This document shows, piece after piece, positions 46,623 to 56,597 of a stretch of DNA of 64,000 nucleotides. Below the pieces are notes generated by a model that saw nothing but the letters and a program-made list of their open reading frames with translations, was not told where the DNA came from and searched no databases. Position 1 is the first letter of the stretch, and the number at the start of each line of letters is the position of its first letter. The position numbers and the translations under genes are program-made. Source of the stretch: Nocardioides salarius (lineage in GTDB: Bacteria; Actinomycetota; Actinomycetes; Propionibacteriales; Nocardioidaceae); contig NZ_JAFBBZ010000001.1 of assembly GCF_016907435.1 (NCBI RefSeq), positions 620,001-684,000 on the forward strand, given 5' to 3'.

Positions 46623-47621
46623 TCAGGAGGGAGGGGCCACGACCTCGGTCTCGCGGGGGGCCTCGTCGCTGCGGATGTCGATGCGCCACCCGGTCAGCCG
46701 AGCGGCCAGGCGGGCGTTCTGCCCCTCCTTGCCGATGGCCAGCGAGAGCTGGAAGTCGGGCACCACCACGCGCGCCGAGCGCGCGGCCGCGTCGACGATC
46801 TCGACCGAGGTGACCCGGGCCGGCGACAGCGCGGAGGCGACCAGGGCCGCGGGGTCCTCGGCCCAGTCCACGATGTCGATCTTCTCGCCGTTGAGCTCGG
46901 CCATCACGCTGCGCACCCGCTGGCCCATCGGCCCGATGCACGCCCCCTTGGGGTTGACGCCCGACGCGCTGCTGGTCACTGCCATCTTCGTGCGGTGCCC
47001 GGCCTCGCGGGCCACGGCCGCGATCTCGACGGTGCCGTCGGCGATCTCGGGGACCTCGAGGGCGAAGAGGCGCTTGACCAGGTTGGGGTGCGAGCGCGAG
47101 AGCGTGATCTGGGGGCCGCGCATGCCCTTGCGCACCGAGACGACCAGGCACTTGATCCGGGTGCCGTGGCTGTAGTCCTCGCCGGGGACCCGCTCGCTGA
47201 CGGGCAGCAGGGCCTCGAGCTTGCCGAGGTCGACCATGACGTCGTCGGGGTTGCGACCCTGCTGGATCACGCCCGAGACGATGTCGCCCTCCTTGCCGGC
47301 GAACTCGCCGAAGCGCAGGTCGTCCTCGGCGTCGCGCAGCCGCTGCAGCATGATCTGCTTGGCCGTGGTGGCCGCGATCCGCCCGAAGCCCTGCGGGGTG
47401 TCCTCGAACTCGCCGATCTTCTTGCCGTCGTCGTCGAGCTCGGCGGCCAGCACCGTGACGTGCCCGGTCTTGCGGTCCAGCTCGACCCGCGCCTCCTCGT
47501 AGGCGCCCGAGGTCTTCTGGTAGGCCATCAGCAGCGCCTGCTCGATCGCCTCGACCAGGACCTCGAAGGAGATCTCCTTCTCGCGCTCCAGCATCCGCAG
47601 GATGCTCATGTCGATGTCCAT
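46623..47621 (-). CDS. nusA: Transcription termination/antitermination protein NusA
   Basis: RNA polymerase-associated factor for pausing, termination and antitermination. The 332-residue product has an N-terminal NusA domain ([22 protein letters not shown] in parts), then S1 ([22 protein letters not shown] near 119-140). KH1 and KH2 ([22 protein letters not shown] near 231, [21 protein letters not shown] near 295) complete it. It has no C-terminal acidic repeats, as is normal for actinobacteria. ATG 47621 overlaps the rimP stop by 1 nt. Confidence 0.96.
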   Translation of the reverse strand: MDIDMSILRMLEREKEISFEVLVEAIEQALLMAYQKTSGAYEEARVELDRKTGHVTVLAAELDDDGKKIGEFEDTPQGFGRIAATTAKQIMLQRLRDAEDDLRFGEFAGKEGDIVSGVIQQGRNPDDVMVDLGKLEALLPVSERVPGEDYSHGTRIKCLVVSVRKGMRGPQITLSRSHPNLVKRLFALEVPEIADGTVEIAAVAREAGHRTKMAVTSSASGVNPKGACIGPMGQRVRSVMAELNGEKIDIVDWAEDPAALVASALSPARVTSVEIVDAAARSARVVVPDFQLSLAIGKEGQNARLAARLTGWRIDIRSDEAPRETEVVAPPS

Positions 47622-48214
47622 CAGGCGTCCTCTCCCGACTCGTCGGTGTTCTCGTCGGTGATCTCGTCCCCGTCGCCGTCCTGGTCGTCGTCCTGGTCGC
47701 CGTCCTGGTCGCCGTCCTGGTCGCCGTCGGGCTCGGCGGCGGTGGCCGGGCGGTTGAACTCGACCTGCACCAGGGCCTTGGTCGCGTCGGCGTAGCGCAC
47801 CTCGCGCTCGGCGCCGTCGACCTCGACGGTGGCCGACTCGGGTCCCGCGGTGAGGATGCGGCCGGTCAGGGTGGTCCCGTCGGCCGTGGTGAGCTTGACC
47901 AGGCGGCCGGTGTTGCGCCGCCAGTGCCTCTCCAGCGTGAGCGGGCGGTCCACGCCGCGCGAGGTCACCTCGAGGGTGTAGGGCTGCTCCCCCATCACGT
48001 CGGACTCGTCGAGGACCCGGTTGACCTCGCGGGTGGCCTCGGCCACGTCGTCGAGCGTCACGCCGCCGTCCTTGTCCACGGCCACGCGCAGCACCCGCCG
48101 CTTGCCGGCCGGAGTGATCTCCACGGCCTCGACGTCGAGCTCGAGGGCCAGCAGCGGCGCGACGAGCTCCGCCTCGATCCGGTCCCTGGTGGTGTCCTGG
48201 TTGGGCTGGGTCAC
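47621..48214 (-). CDS. rimP: Ribosome maturation factor RimP
   Basis: 30S assembly factor. The 197-residue product has an N-terminal alpha/beta domain ([20 protein letters not shown] near 17-36; [20 protein letters not shown]) and the motif [14 protein letters not shown] near 84. An SH3-like C-terminal domain follows. The last ~35 residues are an acidic tail with DGDQ repeats, absent from the usual family length of 150-180. GTG 48214 has GGAGG 10 nt upstream. First gene of the rimP-nusA-ylxR-infB-rbfA-truB-ribF run. Confidence 0.93.
   Translation of the reverse strand: MTQPNQDTTRDRIEAELVAPLLALELDVEAVEITPAGKRRVLRVAVDKDGGVTLDDVAEATREVNRVLDESDVMGEQPYTLEVTSRGVDRPLTLERHWRRNTGRLVKLTTADGTTLTGRILTAGPESATVEVDGAEREVRYADATKALVQVEFNRPATAAEPDGDQDGDQDGDQDDDQDGDGDEITDENTDESGEDA
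47670..47728. repeat. 12-nt tandem repeat in the 3' end of rimP
   Basis: Four to five copies of GCCGTCCTGGTC (plus strand), one with a substitution, encoding DGDQ repeats in RimP. Likely prone to in-frame length change. Confidence 0.8.
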
Positions 48215-48307
48215 GGGTCGGAGACCTCCGGTGTTCTCTTGTGCTGGTGCGGGCGTTGCGGTGCAGCCACGATAGCCCCTGTCCGGCCCGGGACGCGCTT
48301 CGGCCGG

Positions 48308-48313
48308 TAGGGT
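48308..48313 (+). promoter_or_regulatory. -10 element for the lipoprotein gene (leaderless)
   Basis: TAGGGT, 6 nt before GTG 48320. Confidence 0.5.
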
Positions 48314-48319
48314 CGGGCG

Positions 48320-48832
48320 GTGCCCCACGAGCCCTCCGCGACCCGTCGTACCGCGTTGCGTGCCCTCGCAGCCGGGGCTCCCCTGCCGCTGCTGCTGGGC
48401 GCCTGCAACGACGCGCCCGCGACCGATCTCACACCCGACGCGAGCAGCGAGGACCCCGACGTGGCCGTCGTCGCCGGGGTGCTGGGCGAGGTCGGCGCCC
48501 TGGTCGCGCTGCTCGAGGCGACCCGCGCCCGGCACGGCGCGCTGCGCCGGCCGCTCGCGCCGGCGCTGCGGGCGCACCGGGCCCAGCTCGAGGCGGTGCT
48601 GGCCACCGGCGCCGACGACCCCGGCCCCCGGGGACGGGCACGGGTGCCGGGCCGTCCGGCCGCCGCCCTCGACGCGGTGCGCGAGCGCGAGGAGACCGCC
48701 CGCCGGCGGCTCGTCGACCTCGCGGTCGACGCCGAGAGCGGCGCCCTGGCCAGGCTGGTGGCCGCGGTGTGCGCCGGGGTGTCCCAGCAGCAGGTGCTGC
48801 TGGGCGAGGTCTCCCCCGCCGGTGGTGCCTGA
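48320..48832 (+). CDS. Putative Tat lipoprotein upstream of DUF4439
   Basis: A 170-residue exported protein. It has an N-terminal twin arginine ([22 protein letters not shown]) with a lipobox cysteine near 29. The rest is a helical, Ala/Arg/Glu-rich domain resembling half a four-helix bundle. The function is unknown. The stop overlaps the next gene (TGATG), whose ferritin-like protein is an obvious partner. Divergent from rimP. Confidence 0.72.
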   Translation: MPHEPSATRRTALRALAAGAPLPLLLGACNDAPATDLTPDASSEDPDVAVVAGVLGEVGALVALLEATRARHGALRRPLAPALRAHRAQLEAVLATGADDPGPRGRARVPGRPAAALDAVREREETARRRLVDLAVDAESGALARLVAAVCAGVSQQQVLLGEVSPAGGA

Positions 48833-49260
48833 TGGGCACCGTCGAGGCGCTGCAGGAGGCCCTGGCCGCCGAGCACGCCGCGATCCACGTCTACGGCACG
48901 CTCGGCGCGGCCACCTCCCTCTCGGCGACGCCCGAGCTCTACGAGCGGGTCTCGCTGGCCTGGGCCGGCCACCGCGGTCGCCGCGACGCCCTCGAGGTCG
49001 AGCTGCGTGGGCTCGGTGAGGAGCCGGTGGGCACCCGGGCGGCGTACGACGCCCCGGGCCCGTACGGCACCCCCGAGCAGATCTCGGCCACCGCGGCGCT
49101 GCTGGAGCAGCGCTGCGCCTCGACGTACGCCGCGCTGGTGGCGGCCACCTCGGGGGCTCGCCGGCGAGCGGCGGTCGCGGTGCTGACCGAGACCGCGGTG
49201 GCGGTGCTCGGCTTCGGCGGCGCGGCCGAGCCGCTGCCGGGGCTGGGTCAGCCGCGCTGA
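48832..49260 (+). CDS. DUF4439 ferritin-like domain protein
   Basis: A 142-residue all-helical protein recognised as DUF4439. It has the opening LQEALAAEHAAIHVYGTLGA near 7-26 (Glu and His in ferritin-like positions), a central RVSLAWAGHRGRRDALEVEL and a hydrophobic last helix. No signal peptide of its own. Translation is coupled to the lipoprotein gene. Metal binding is plausible but not shown. Confidence 0.82.
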   Translation: MGTVEALQEALAAEHAAIHVYGTLGAATSLSATPELYERVSLAWAGHRGRRDALEVELRGLGEEPVGTRAAYDAPGPYGTPEQISATAALLEQRCASTYAALVAATSGARRRAAVAVLTETAVAVLGFGGAAEPLPGLGQPR

Positions 49261-49261
49261 C

Positions 49262-49516
49262 TGTGAGGATTCCCTTCGCAGCCTGATGCTGCTGGGCTGT
49301 GGTCGGTGACCACGGACGTGACCCATGCTCTGACTGGCCTTGTGCCTTCGCCAGGACTTGTCCGTTCGTGGTTGCCGGCCCCGGCCCGGTCGGAGTAGCT
49401 GGCCTGATCAGGAGCTTGACCGCCGGCGTTACCGCGCCGGCGTGTCCCGTCACAGTCCTGCCGAATCTCCGCCCTGGACCGGAACCACGTCCCCGTCCAT
49501 GGCAAGGAGAGAACGC
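49262..49516 (+). ncRNA. Candidate IS110 bridge RNA region
   Basis: Structured noncoding DNA upstream of the transposase. Visible stems: CAGCC...GGCTG (49280-49299); GTGGTC-3 nt-GACCAC (49299-49313); TGGC...GCCA (49335-49353); and an 8-bp stem CGCCGGCG (49421-49428 with 49435-49442). In IS621-type IS110 elements the left noncoding end encodes a bridge RNA that guides recombination. Assignment here is by position and family only. Confidence 0.4.
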
Positions 49517-50563
49517 ATGACCAGTCTGACTGATGTCGTCGATGTCGTCATCGGTGTCGATACCCACGTCCACACTCACTCGGCGGCCGCAATCGATGCA
49601 CACACCGGCGCGGTGATCGAGGAGATCACGGTCGAGACCACCGCACAGGGGTACGACGAGCTCGTGGAGTTCGCTGAGGAGCACCCGCTACGCGCCTGGG
49701 CGATCGAGGGCACCGGCGGCCACGGCGCCGGGCTCACCAGGCACCTGCAGCGCGGTGAGGAGTTCGTGATCGAGCTCGATCGACCCGAACGGGCCAAGCG
49801 TCGCAACGGCGCCAAGTCCGACCCGCTGGACGCGGTCCGGGCAGCCCGGGAGGCCCTGGCGCGTCCCCGGCTCGGCACCCCTCGTCGTGGCGGTGACCGG
49901 CAAGCGTTGTCGGTGTTGTTGGCGACCCGGCGCTCGGCAGTCGAGGGCGCCACCGTTGCTCAGCGCCAGCTGTTCAGCCTGGTCATCGCCGCGCCCGAAC
50001 CCCTCCGTGCCCGGTTCCGCGGCCAGAAGCTGCCGGCGATGGTCAGGACCGCCGCCGCGCTGCGCATGCACGCCTCGTGGGACACCGAGACCACCACCAC
50101 CGCCGCCATGCTCCGGACCCTGGCTAAGCGCTCACAAGAGCTGAGCAAGGAGGCCGCAGAGCACCAACGCGCGATCGTGGCGATCGTCCGGTCCTGGCGA
50201 CCCGATCTGCTCGCCCAGCTCGGGGTCGGACCGATCGTGGCCGCGGTGGTGCTGTGCGCCTGGTCCCACCCAGGGCGGATCCACTCCGAGGCCGCCTTCG
50301 CGATGCTCGCTGGTGTCGCGCCCATCCCGGCCAACAGCGGCCAGACCACCACCCGCTACCGGCTCAACCCCTACGGCGACCGGCAGCTGAACCGGGCCCT
50401 GCACACCGTGACCGTCACCCGCATGGCCTGCCACCAGCCAACCCGCGACTACCGCGACCGGCGCACCGCCGAGGGCAAGACCAGTCCCGAGATCAAACGC
50501 TGCCTCAAGCGCTACATAGCCAGAGACCTTTACCGACTACTCGAACACCCTCAGACCACTTGA
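49517..50563 (+). CDS. IS110-family transposase (DEDD recombinase)
   Basis: A 348-residue recombinase. The N-terminal RuvC-like DEDD domain shows D15 (VIGVDTHVHTH), E64 (WAIEGTGG), D102 and D105 (KSDPLDAVRAA). The C-terminal Transposase_20 domain has the catalytic serine S274 in PIPANSGQTTTRYRLNPYGD. The full family length with all key residues suggests a functional enzyme. ATG 49517 has AAGGAG upstream. Confidence 0.93.
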   Translation: MTSLTDVVDVVIGVDTHVHTHSAAAIDAHTGAVIEEITVETTAQGYDELVEFAEEHPLRAWAIEGTGGHGAGLTRHLQRGEEFVIELDRPERAKRRNGAKSDPLDAVRAAREALARPRLGTPRRGGDRQALSVLLATRRSAVEGATVAQRQLFSLVIAAPEPLRARFRGQKLPAMVRTAAALRMHASWDTETTTTAAMLRTLAKRSQELSKEAAEHQRAIVAIVRSWRPDLLAQLGVGPIVAAVVLCAWSHPGRIHSEAAFAMLAGVAPIPANSGQTTTRYRLNPYGDRQLNRALHTVTVTRMACHQPTRDYRDRRTAEGKTSPEIKRCLKRYIARDLYRLLEHPQTT

Positions 50564-50608
50564 CGATCCATAGGAGCGTCCGGGCGGCACCCGTCGGCGA
50601 CCCCGGCC

Positions 50609-50643
50609 GCCTGCGAGGGAGTCCCGAGATCTCCCCCGCAGGC
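50609..50643. terminator. Hairpin downstream of the IS110 element
   Basis: A 13-bp stem with one A-C mismatch (GCCTGCGAGGGAG with CTCCCCCGCAGGC), 9-nt loop. Confidence 0.6.
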
Positions 50644-50645
50644 GT

Positions 50646-50689
50646 GGCGTCAGGAGCGCCCTGCTGGGGGGCCCGGCGCTCCTGACGCC
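50646..50689. terminator. Strong hairpin, 15-bp perfect stem
   Basis: GGCGTCAGGAGCGCC pairs with its exact complement across a 14-nt loop. It may end transcription of the M43 gene on the minus strand or, before the IS insertion, of the DUF4439 pair. From here to 50830 there is nothing else but GGGCCCGGGAAGG-type short repeats. Confidence 0.75.
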
Positions 50690-50830
50690 TAGATCATGCC
50701 CTGCGCCGCACCCCCACGCCCCCCACTCGCCTCCTCACAAACCTGCAATGCAACTAACTGCAGCGGCCCGGGACGACCCCGGACCGACCCGGGGAGGGCC
50801 CGGGAAGGGCCCGGGAAGGGCCGGCCGGGG

Positions 50831-51787
50831 TCACCGGTAGGCGGCGAAGGCCTGGTTGGCCCGGCTCGACTGGCCGGGGGTGAACTCGAGGTAGCAGTCG
50901 TCGTAGCTGTAGTCCATGAAGTTGTGGATCGGGTCGAGGCCGGGCAGCGAGCACGAGTCGCGTCCGGCCGGGCAGCCGGTGGTCGAGCTCGACTGGGCCG
51001 GGGTGTCGGCGACCAGGTCGTTGCTGCTCGTGCAGCCGCCCTGGAACGTGTGGTAGAGCCCCAGCCAGTGGCCCGCCTCGTGGGTGGTGGTCTCGCCGGC
51101 GGCGTAGTTGGTCGCCGAGCCGCCCGGCACCGTCGTGTAGTTGACCCGGATGCCGTCGATCGCGCCGTTGCGGGCGTAGTCCCACGGGAAGGTGGCCACG
51201 CCGAGGTAGGCGAAGTCCACGAGCCAGATGTTGAGCGCGTCGGCGCCGCCCTGGCGGGTCTGGCGGCGGTAGGTGGAGGACTGCTTGTCCTGGTGCCAGC
51301 TCGTGTTGCTGTACCGGTCGATGCCGGCCAGCGTGAAGCGGAAGCCGGTGTCGGTGGCGCTGGCCGACTTCTGGCCCGCGAAGCTGCGGTTGAGCACGTC
51401 TACCTGCTGCTGGATGCGGCTGTCGCTGACGTCGCCGCCGCCCGCGGAGTCGCGCATCACGTGCACGTAGACCGGGACGGTGCCGCCCGCGCGGGCGGCC
51501 GTGGCCGGCCTGGTGCCGCGCGCCTCGAGGCGGCGGGCCATGTCGCGCTCGATGCGCCGCTGCTCGCGGCGCGTCACCTCGCGGTGGTCGGTGCCGCGCG
51601 GGCCGCCACGCGCGGCCTCGGTGCCGTCGTGGCCGCCCTCGACGCACTCGGCGACGCGCGGGGTCAGGGTGTCGAGCGGCACCTGGGCGGAGGCGGGGGC
51701 GGCGAGCGCGGTGCCGACCAGGACGCCGGCCAGGGCGGGGGTGGCCAGGGCCAGCAGGGCGGCGGGGAGACGGTGCGACAGGGTCAT
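50831..51787 (-). CDS. Secreted M43 (pappalysin-type) zinc metalloprotease
   Basis: A 318-residue exported metzincin. Signal peptide (HRLPAALLALATPALAGVLVG) ending near 35, basic propeptide-like region to about 100. The catalytic domain has HEAGHWLGLYHTF near 235 (three zinc histidines) and the Met-turn FMDYSYDDC near 293. Paired cysteines fit the family. ATG 51787 has GAGGAA about 9 nt upstream. Similar overall to cytophagalysin-like proteases of actinobacteria. Confidence 0.93.
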   Translation of the reverse strand: MTLSHRLPAALLALATPALAGVLVGTALAAPASAQVPLDTLTPRVAECVEGGHDGTEAARGGPRGTDHREVTRREQRRIERDMARRLEARGTRPATAARAGGTVPVYVHVMRDSAGGGDVSDSRIQQQVDVLNRSFAGQKSASATDTGFRFTLAGIDRYSNTSWHQDKQSSTYRRQTRQGGADALNIWLVDFAYLGVATFPWDYARNGAIDGIRVNYTTVPGGSATNYAAGETTTHEAGHWLGLYHTFQGGCTSSNDLVADTPAQSSSTTGCPAGRDSCSLPGLDPIHNFMDYSYDDCYLEFTPGQSSRANQAFAAYR

Positions 51788-51925
51788 CTGCGGGGTTCCT
51801 CGATCTACGCGGGGCCGCAGGGTGAGCGGCCGGTGCGCTGATCGTGGCCCGGCCGAGGGCCGGCGGCGAGGCCCGCGCCCCCTCCTCTTCGTGCAGTGCA
51901 CGAACCTGCAGAAGTGCGGTGCCGG

Positions 51926-52693
51926 CTAGCGCCAGCCCGAGACGATCGCGTGCACGTCGGCGAGGCGGTGGGCCACGGCGTCGGGGACGCCCTCGGTGTG
52001 GCCGACCTGGCCGGCGGGGATTCGGCTGTGCGGCACGTGCACCGCGCGCATCCCGGCCTGCTGGGCGCCCCACACGTCGTCGTAGAGCCGGTCGCCGACG
52101 TAGACGCAGCGGGCCGGGTCGTCGACGCCCACCGCGTGCATGGCGGCGCGGAAGGCGTGCGGGGAGGGCTTGGTCCACTCGATCTCGCTGGAGTAGACGT
52201 CGCCGTCGACGAGGCCGTAGACCCCGTCGCGCTCGAGGAACCCGACGTGCCACTCGCGCGGCCACAGCGTGTTGGACAGGACGCCGACCTTGATGCCGTC
52301 GGCGCGCAGCGCCTCCCACAGCGGACGCACCTCGGGGTCGGTCGCGGTGTGCGGCTCCCAGAACTCGAAGTAGGCCGCGAGCAGGTCGGGGTCGTGGTCG
52401 AGCCCGGCCTCCTCGAAGAGGTCGGCCACGGTGGCGCTGCGCTGGTGGTCGCGGCTGCGCCCCCACACCACCTCTCCCGCACCGAGCAGCCGGGCGGCGT
52501 GCTCCCCGCGGTCGTCGAGCAGGTCGTCGTCGGCGGTGCTCGGGGTGCGGCGTACGGCGCCGGCCAGCGCGAGCGACTCGGCGTGGAAGTCGACGTCGTG
52601 CCAGCGGGTCAGGGTGCCGCCCCAGTCGAAGATGACGGCGTCCACCCCCGGTCCGCCGGGCACGCCCGGCACGCGCGCCCCCGCGGCGCTCAC
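51926..52693 (-). CDS. HAD-superfamily hydrolase
   Basis: A 255-residue phosphatase-like protein. Motif I is [12 protein letters not shown], where the usual DxD is DWG (second aspartate replaced). Motif II is [10 protein letters not shown], motif III the lysine in [10 protein letters not shown], and motif [16 protein letters not shown]. The odd motif I suggests altered chemistry. GTG 52693 overlaps the proS stop (GTGA); later GTGs give shorter proteins. Co-transcribed with proS. Confidence 0.85.
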   Translation of the reverse strand: MSAAGARVPGVPGGPGVDAVIFDWGGTLTRWHDVDFHAESLALAGAVRRTPSTADDDLLDDRGEHAARLLGAGEVVWGRSRDHQRSATVADLFEEAGLDHDPDLLAAYFEFWEPHTATDPEVRPLWEALRADGIKVGVLSNTLWPREWHVGFLERDGVYGLVDGDVYSSEIEWTKPSPHAFRAAMHAVGVDDPARCVYVGDRLYDDVWGAQQAGMRAVHVPHSRIPAGQVGHTEGVPDAVAHRLADVHAIVSGWR

Positions 52694-54489
52694 CGGCCTA
52701 CGAGGTCGACCAGGTGGGCGACGACGTGGTCGGCGGCGACCCCGGTCTTCTCGCCCGTGGCGCGGTCCTTGACCTCGACCTCGCCGGTCTCGGCCAGACC
52801 GCGGCCCACCACGACGATGGTCGGCACCCCGATGAGCTCGGCGTCCTTGAACTTCACGCCGGGGCTGACCTTGCCGACGCGGTCGTCGTAGAGCACCTCG
52901 ACGCCGGCCTCGGCCAGCTCGTGGGCGATCCGCTCGGCGGCGGCGATGATCGACTCGTCCTTGCCGGCGGCGACCAGGTGCACGTCGGCCGGGGCGACGT
53001 TGCGCGGCCAGCACAGCCCGATGTCGTCGAGGGTGCCCTCGGCCACCGCGGCGACCGCGCGGGTCACACCGATGCCGTAGGAGCCCATCGTGACGGTGAC
53101 CAGCTTGCCGTTCTCGTCGAGCACCCGCAGGTCGAGCGCCTCGGCGTACTTGCGGCCGAGCTGGAAGATGTGGCCCATCTCGATGCCGCGCGAGGTCCGC
53201 AGGGTCCCGTCGTCGCAGCGCGGGCAGGAGTCGCCCTCGCGCACGTCGGCGGCCTCGATGGTGCCGTCGGGGGTGAAGTCGCGCCCGGCGACGAGGTCGA
53301 GCACGTGGCTGCCGTCGACGTTCGCGCCGGTGACCCAGCGGGTGCCCTCGACCACGCGCGGGTCGACCAGGTAGCGGATGCCCGAGTCGCTCTCCTCGCC
53401 CAGCACGCCGGGGCCGATGTAGCCCTTGACCAGGGCGGGGTGCTCCTTGAGCGCCGCCTCGTCCATCGGCTCGACCTCGATGGGCTCGAGCTGGCCCTCG
53501 AGGCGCTTGAGGTCGACCTCGCGGTCGCCGGGCACGCCGATGGCCAGCGCCTCGCGCTCCCCGGTGGGGTGGCGCAGCTGCACGAGCACGTTCTTGAGGG
53601 TGTCGGCGGCCGTCCAGGCCCGGTCACCCCGGGGGTGCTCGGCGTTGAGGTGGTCGACCAGCGTCTCGATGGTCGGCGTCGCGGGCGTCTGCTCGGCGTG
53701 GGCGGCCGGCGCGTCGTCGTAGGCCACCGGCGCGGGAGCGCGCACCTCGACTGCCTCGACGTTGGCGGCGTAGTCGCAGGTCGTGCAGCTGACGTAGGTG
53801 TCCTCGCCGACCTCGGCCTTGGCCAGGAACTCCTCCGAGCGCGAGCCGCCCATGGCGCCCGACGTCGCCTTCACCACGACGTACTCGAAGCCGAGCCGGT
53901 CGAAGATGCGCACGTAGGCGTCGCGGTGCTGCTGGTAGCTCTCGTCGAGCCCGGCGTCGTCGACGTCGAAGGAGTAGGAGTCCTTCATCGTGAACTCGCG
54001 CCCGCGCAGCAACCCCGCGCGGGGGCGCGCCTCGTCGCGGTACTTCGTCTGGATCTGGTAGATCGAGAGCGGCAGGTCCTTGTAGGAGGAGTAGAGGTCC
54101 TTGACCACGAGGGTGAACATCTCCTCGTGGGTGGGGCCGAGCAGGTAGTCGGCGTCCTTGCGGTCCTTGAGCCGGAAGATGCCGTCGCCGTACTCGGTCC
54201 AGCGCCCGCTGGCGTCGTAGGGCTCGCGGGGCAGCAGCGCCGGGAAGCTCAGCTCCTGGGCACCGATGCCGTCCATCTCCTCGCGCACGATGGCCTCGAT
54301 GTTGCGCAGCACCCGCAGGCCCAGCGGCAGCCAGGTGTAGATGCCCGGGGCGGCGCGGCGGATGTAGCCGGCGCGCACCAGGAGGCGGTGGCTGGGGACC
54401 TCGGCGTCGGCCGGGTCCTCGCGCAGCGTCCGCACGAACAGCTGGGACATCCGCAGGATCCGGGCAGAGCTCCGCGTCGAGGCAGTCAT
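52690..54489 (-). CDS. proS: Prolyl-tRNA synthetase (bacterial type)
   Basis: Class II aminoacyl-tRNA synthetase of 599 residues. Motif 1 region ([20 protein letters not shown]), motif 2 ([27 protein letters not shown] in parts near 137-163), then the YbaK-like editing domain between about 230 and 390. Motif 3 ([16 protein letters not shown] near 448) and the anticodon-binding domain follow. ATG 54489 is directed by a leaderless -10. The editing insertion marks it as bacterial-type ProS. Confidence 0.97.
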   Translation of the reverse strand: MTASTRSSARILRMSQLFVRTLREDPADAEVPSHRLLVRAGYIRRAAPGIYTWLPLGLRVLRNIEAIVREEMDGIGAQELSFPALLPREPYDASGRWTEYGDGIFRLKDRKDADYLLGPTHEEMFTLVVKDLYSSYKDLPLSIYQIQTKYRDEARPRAGLLRGREFTMKDSYSFDVDDAGLDESYQQHRDAYVRIFDRLGFEYVVVKATSGAMGGSRSEEFLAKAEVGEDTYVSCTTCDYAANVEAVEVRAPAPVAYDDAPAAHAEQTPATPTIETLVDHLNAEHPRGDRAWTAADTLKNVLVQLRHPTGEREALAIGVPGDREVDLKRLEGQLEPIEVEPMDEAALKEHPALVKGYIGPGVLGEESDSGIRYLVDPRVVEGTRWVTGANVDGSHVLDLVAGRDFTPDGTIEAADVREGDSCPRCDDGTLRTSRGIEMGHIFQLGRKYAEALDLRVLDENGKLVTVTMGSYGIGVTRAVAAVAEGTLDDIGLCWPRNVAPADVHLVAAGKDESIIAAAERIAHELAEAGVEVLYDDRVGKVSPGVKFKDAELIGVPTIVVVGRGLAETGEVEVKDRATGEKTGVAADHVVAHLVDLVGR

Positions 54490-54496
54490 GCGCGCA

Positions 54497-54502
54497 AGGG
54501 TA
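54497..54502 (-). promoter_or_regulatory. -10 element for proS (leaderless)
   Basis: TACCCT on the minus strand, 7 nt before ATG 54489. Confidence 0.55.
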
Positions 54503-54565
54503 CGGCGAGCGGCTGCTGGTCCGCGCACCGGTTTCGGGCTCGCCCGGACGAGCAGCCGTGCCCCC

Positions 54566-55411
54566 TCAGAACATGACGGTGGAGAACCGCGCGGTCTCCT
54601 CGAAGCCGACGGTGCGGTAGGCCCGGCGGGCGGCGGTGTTCCACTCGTTGACGTAGAGCGAGACCGTCGGCGCGACCTCGCGGCGCACGATCTCCGCGAC
54701 CGCGGCCATCCCGCCGACCGCCAGGCCCTCGCCTCGCCGGTCGGGGGCGACCCAGACGCCCTGGATCTGCGCGGCGTGCGGGGAGGTGCAGGCGACCTCG
54801 GCCTTGAAGACCAGCCGGCCGCCGTCGAAGCGGGCGAAGGACCAGCCGCGGCTGACCAGCTGGGCGACGCGGGCGCGGTAGAGGTCGGCCCCTCCCCCGG
54901 CCTCGGGCGAGAGCCCGACCTCCTCGGTGTACATCGCCACGCACGCCGGGTAGAGCAGGTCCATGTCCTCGCGGGTCGTACGCCGCACCCGGGGGTCGGC
55001 CGCGACCGCCGCCGGGCCCGACAGCTCGAGGTGGGGCTGGCGCCAGCGGGTCTCGCGCGGCGGGCCCCAGGAGCCCGACACGACCTGCCAGAAGGCCCGC
55101 ACCGCGTCGTGGGGACCCACGATCGTCGACACCGAGCGGCTGCGCGACAGGGCGCGCTCGGCGAAGGCCCGGGCGTCGTCGGGGGTGGCGTTGACCGGGA
55201 CCAGGTTGGCGCCCACGTGGCAGGCGGCCACCAGGCGCCCGTCGGCGTACCGGCCCCAGACCTCGCCGCCGAGCCAGCGCGGCTCGAGGTTCGTGCTGCG
55301 CGCGCGGTGCTCGACGAAGACGTTGACCACGGGGTCGCGCTCGCTGAGCGCGAGGAAGTCCGCCAGGTCGGCGGCTCCGAGCACTCGGACGCCGTGGCGG
55401 GTGGTCAGCAC
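54566..55411 (-). CDS. GNAT acetyltransferase with N-terminal DUF4081 domain
   Basis: A 281-residue protein. An N-terminal domain resembling DUF4081 ([21 protein letters not shown] near 16-36) precedes a C-terminal GNAT domain. The latter has [24 protein letters not shown] near 215-238 and a typical ending [20 protein letters not shown]. The substrate is unknown. GTG 55411 is set by a leaderless -10. Common just downstream of ispG in actinobacteria. Confidence 0.88.
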   Translation of the reverse strand: MLTTRHGVRVLGAADLADFLALSERDPVVNVFVEHRARSTNLEPRWLGGEVWGRYADGRLVAACHVGANLVPVNATPDDARAFAERALSRSRSVSTIVGPHDAVRAFWQVVSGSWGPPRETRWRQPHLELSGPAAVAADPRVRRTTREDMDLLYPACVAMYTEEVGLSPEAGGGADLYRARVAQLVSRGWSFARFDGGRLVFKAEVACTSPHAAQIQGVWVAPDRRGEGLAVGGMAAVAEIVRREVAPTVSLYVNEWNTAARRAYRTVGFEETARFSTVMF

Positions 55412-55418
55412 GTCGCCG

Positions 55419-55424
55419 AGCCTA
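55419..55424 (-). promoter_or_regulatory. -10 element for the GNAT/DUF4081 gene (leaderless)
   Basis: TAGGCT on the minus strand, 7 nt before GTG 55411. Confidence 0.5.
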
Positions 55425-55439
55425 CGTGTCGGGGAGGTC

Positions 55440-56591
55440 TCAGCCGACGGAGATCTCGGCGGAGGAGCCGTCGACGCTCTCCATGCCCTCGGCGATGCGC
55501 ATGGCCTCCTCGATCAGGGTCTCGACGATCTTCGACTCGGGCACGGTCTTGATGACCTCGCCCTTGACGAAGATCTGGCCCTTGCCGTTGCCGGAGGCGA
55601 CACCCAGGTCGGCCTCGCGGGCCTCGCCGGGGCCGTTGACGACGCAGCCCATCACGGCCACCCGCAGCGGCACCTCGAGGCCCTCCAGGCCGGCGGTGAC
55701 CTCGTCGGCGAGCTTGTAGACGTCGACCTGGGCGCGCCCGCACGAGGGGCAGGAGACGATCTCGAGGCGGCGCGGCTTGAGGTTGAGCGACTCCAGGATC
55801 TGCAGGCCGACCTTGACCTCCTCGACCGGCGGGGCGCTCAGGCTGACCCGGATCGTGTCGCCGATGCCCTGGGCCAGCAGGTGGCCGAAGGCCACCGACG
55901 ACTTGATGGTGCCCTGGAAGGCCGGGCCCGCCTCGGTGACCCCGAGGTGCAGCGGCCAGTCGCCCTCGGCGGCGAGCATCTCGTAGGCGCGCACCATCAC
56001 GACCGGGTCGTTGTGCTTGACCGAGATCTTGAAGTCGCGGAAGCCGTGCTCCTCGAAGAGACCGGCCTCCCACTTCGCCGACTCGACCAGCGCCTCGGGG
56101 GTCGCCTTGCCGTACTTCTCCAGCAGCCGCTTGTCGAGGCTGCCGGCGTTGACGCCGATGCGGATCGAGGTGCCGCGGTCCTGCGCGGCCCGGGCGATCT
56201 CCTTGACCTGGTCGTCGAACTTGCGGATGTTGCCCGGGTTGACGCGCACGGCCGCGCACCCGGCGTCGATCGCCGCGAAGACGTACTTGGGCTGGAAGTG
56301 GATGTCGGCGATCACCGGGATCTGCGACTTCTGCGCGATCGCCGGCAGCGCCTCGGCGTCGTCCTGGCTGGGGCAGGCGACGCGCACGATGTCGCAGCCG
56401 CTCGCGGTCAGCTCGGCGATCTGCTGCAGCGTCGAGTTGATGTCGGAGGTCAGCGTGGTGGTCATCGACTGCACCGAGACCGGGTGGTCGCTGCCCACCC
56501 CCACCTTGCCGACCTGGATCTGACGGGTCTGGCGGCGCGGGGCCAGCACCGGCGGGGGTGCTGCGGGCATGCCCAGGTTGATCTCGGTCAT
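55440..56591 (-). CDS. ispG: 4-hydroxy-3-methylbut-2-en-1-yl diphosphate synthase (IspG/GcpE)
   Basis: [4Fe-4S] enzyme of the MEP isoprenoid pathway. The 383-residue product has the TIM barrel start [22 protein letters not shown] in parts, [12 protein letters not shown], and the C-terminal ferredoxin-like domain with cluster cysteines in [11 protein letters not shown] near 278-281 and [11 protein letters not shown] near 313. Normally next to rip and dxr; here separated from them by the DUF559 cassette. ATG 56591 has its own leaderless -10. Confidence 0.96.
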   Translation of the reverse strand: MTEINLGMPAAPPPVLAPRRQTRQIQVGKVGVGSDHPVSVQSMTTTLTSDINSTLQQIAELTASGCDIVRVACPSQDDAEALPAIAQKSQIPVIADIHFQPKYVFAAIDAGCAAVRVNPGNIRKFDDQVKEIARAAQDRGTSIRIGVNAGSLDKRLLEKYGKATPEALVESAKWEAGLFEEHGFRDFKISVKHNDPVVMVRAYEMLAAEGDWPLHLGVTEAGPAFQGTIKSSVAFGHLLAQGIGDTIRVSLSAPPVEEVKVGLQILESLNLKPRRLEIVSCPSCGRAQVDVYKLADEVTAGLEGLEVPLRVAVMGCVVNGPGEAREADLGVASGNGKGQIFVKGEVIKTVPESKIVETLIEEAMRIAEGMESVDGSSAEISVG

Positions 56592-56597
56592 GGCGCC

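Larger units (their letters stand above)
49262..50600 (+). mobile_element. IS110-family insertion sequence (ends approximate)
   Basis: One transposase gene with a 256-nt noncoding left end between the DUF4439 stop and the ATG, plus a short right end. IS110 elements lack terminal inverted repeats and large target duplications, so the borders cannot be fixed by eye. The right border is set near 50600, before the paired hairpins at 50609-50689. The element separates the DUF4439 pair from the M43 protease gene. Confidence 0.65.
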
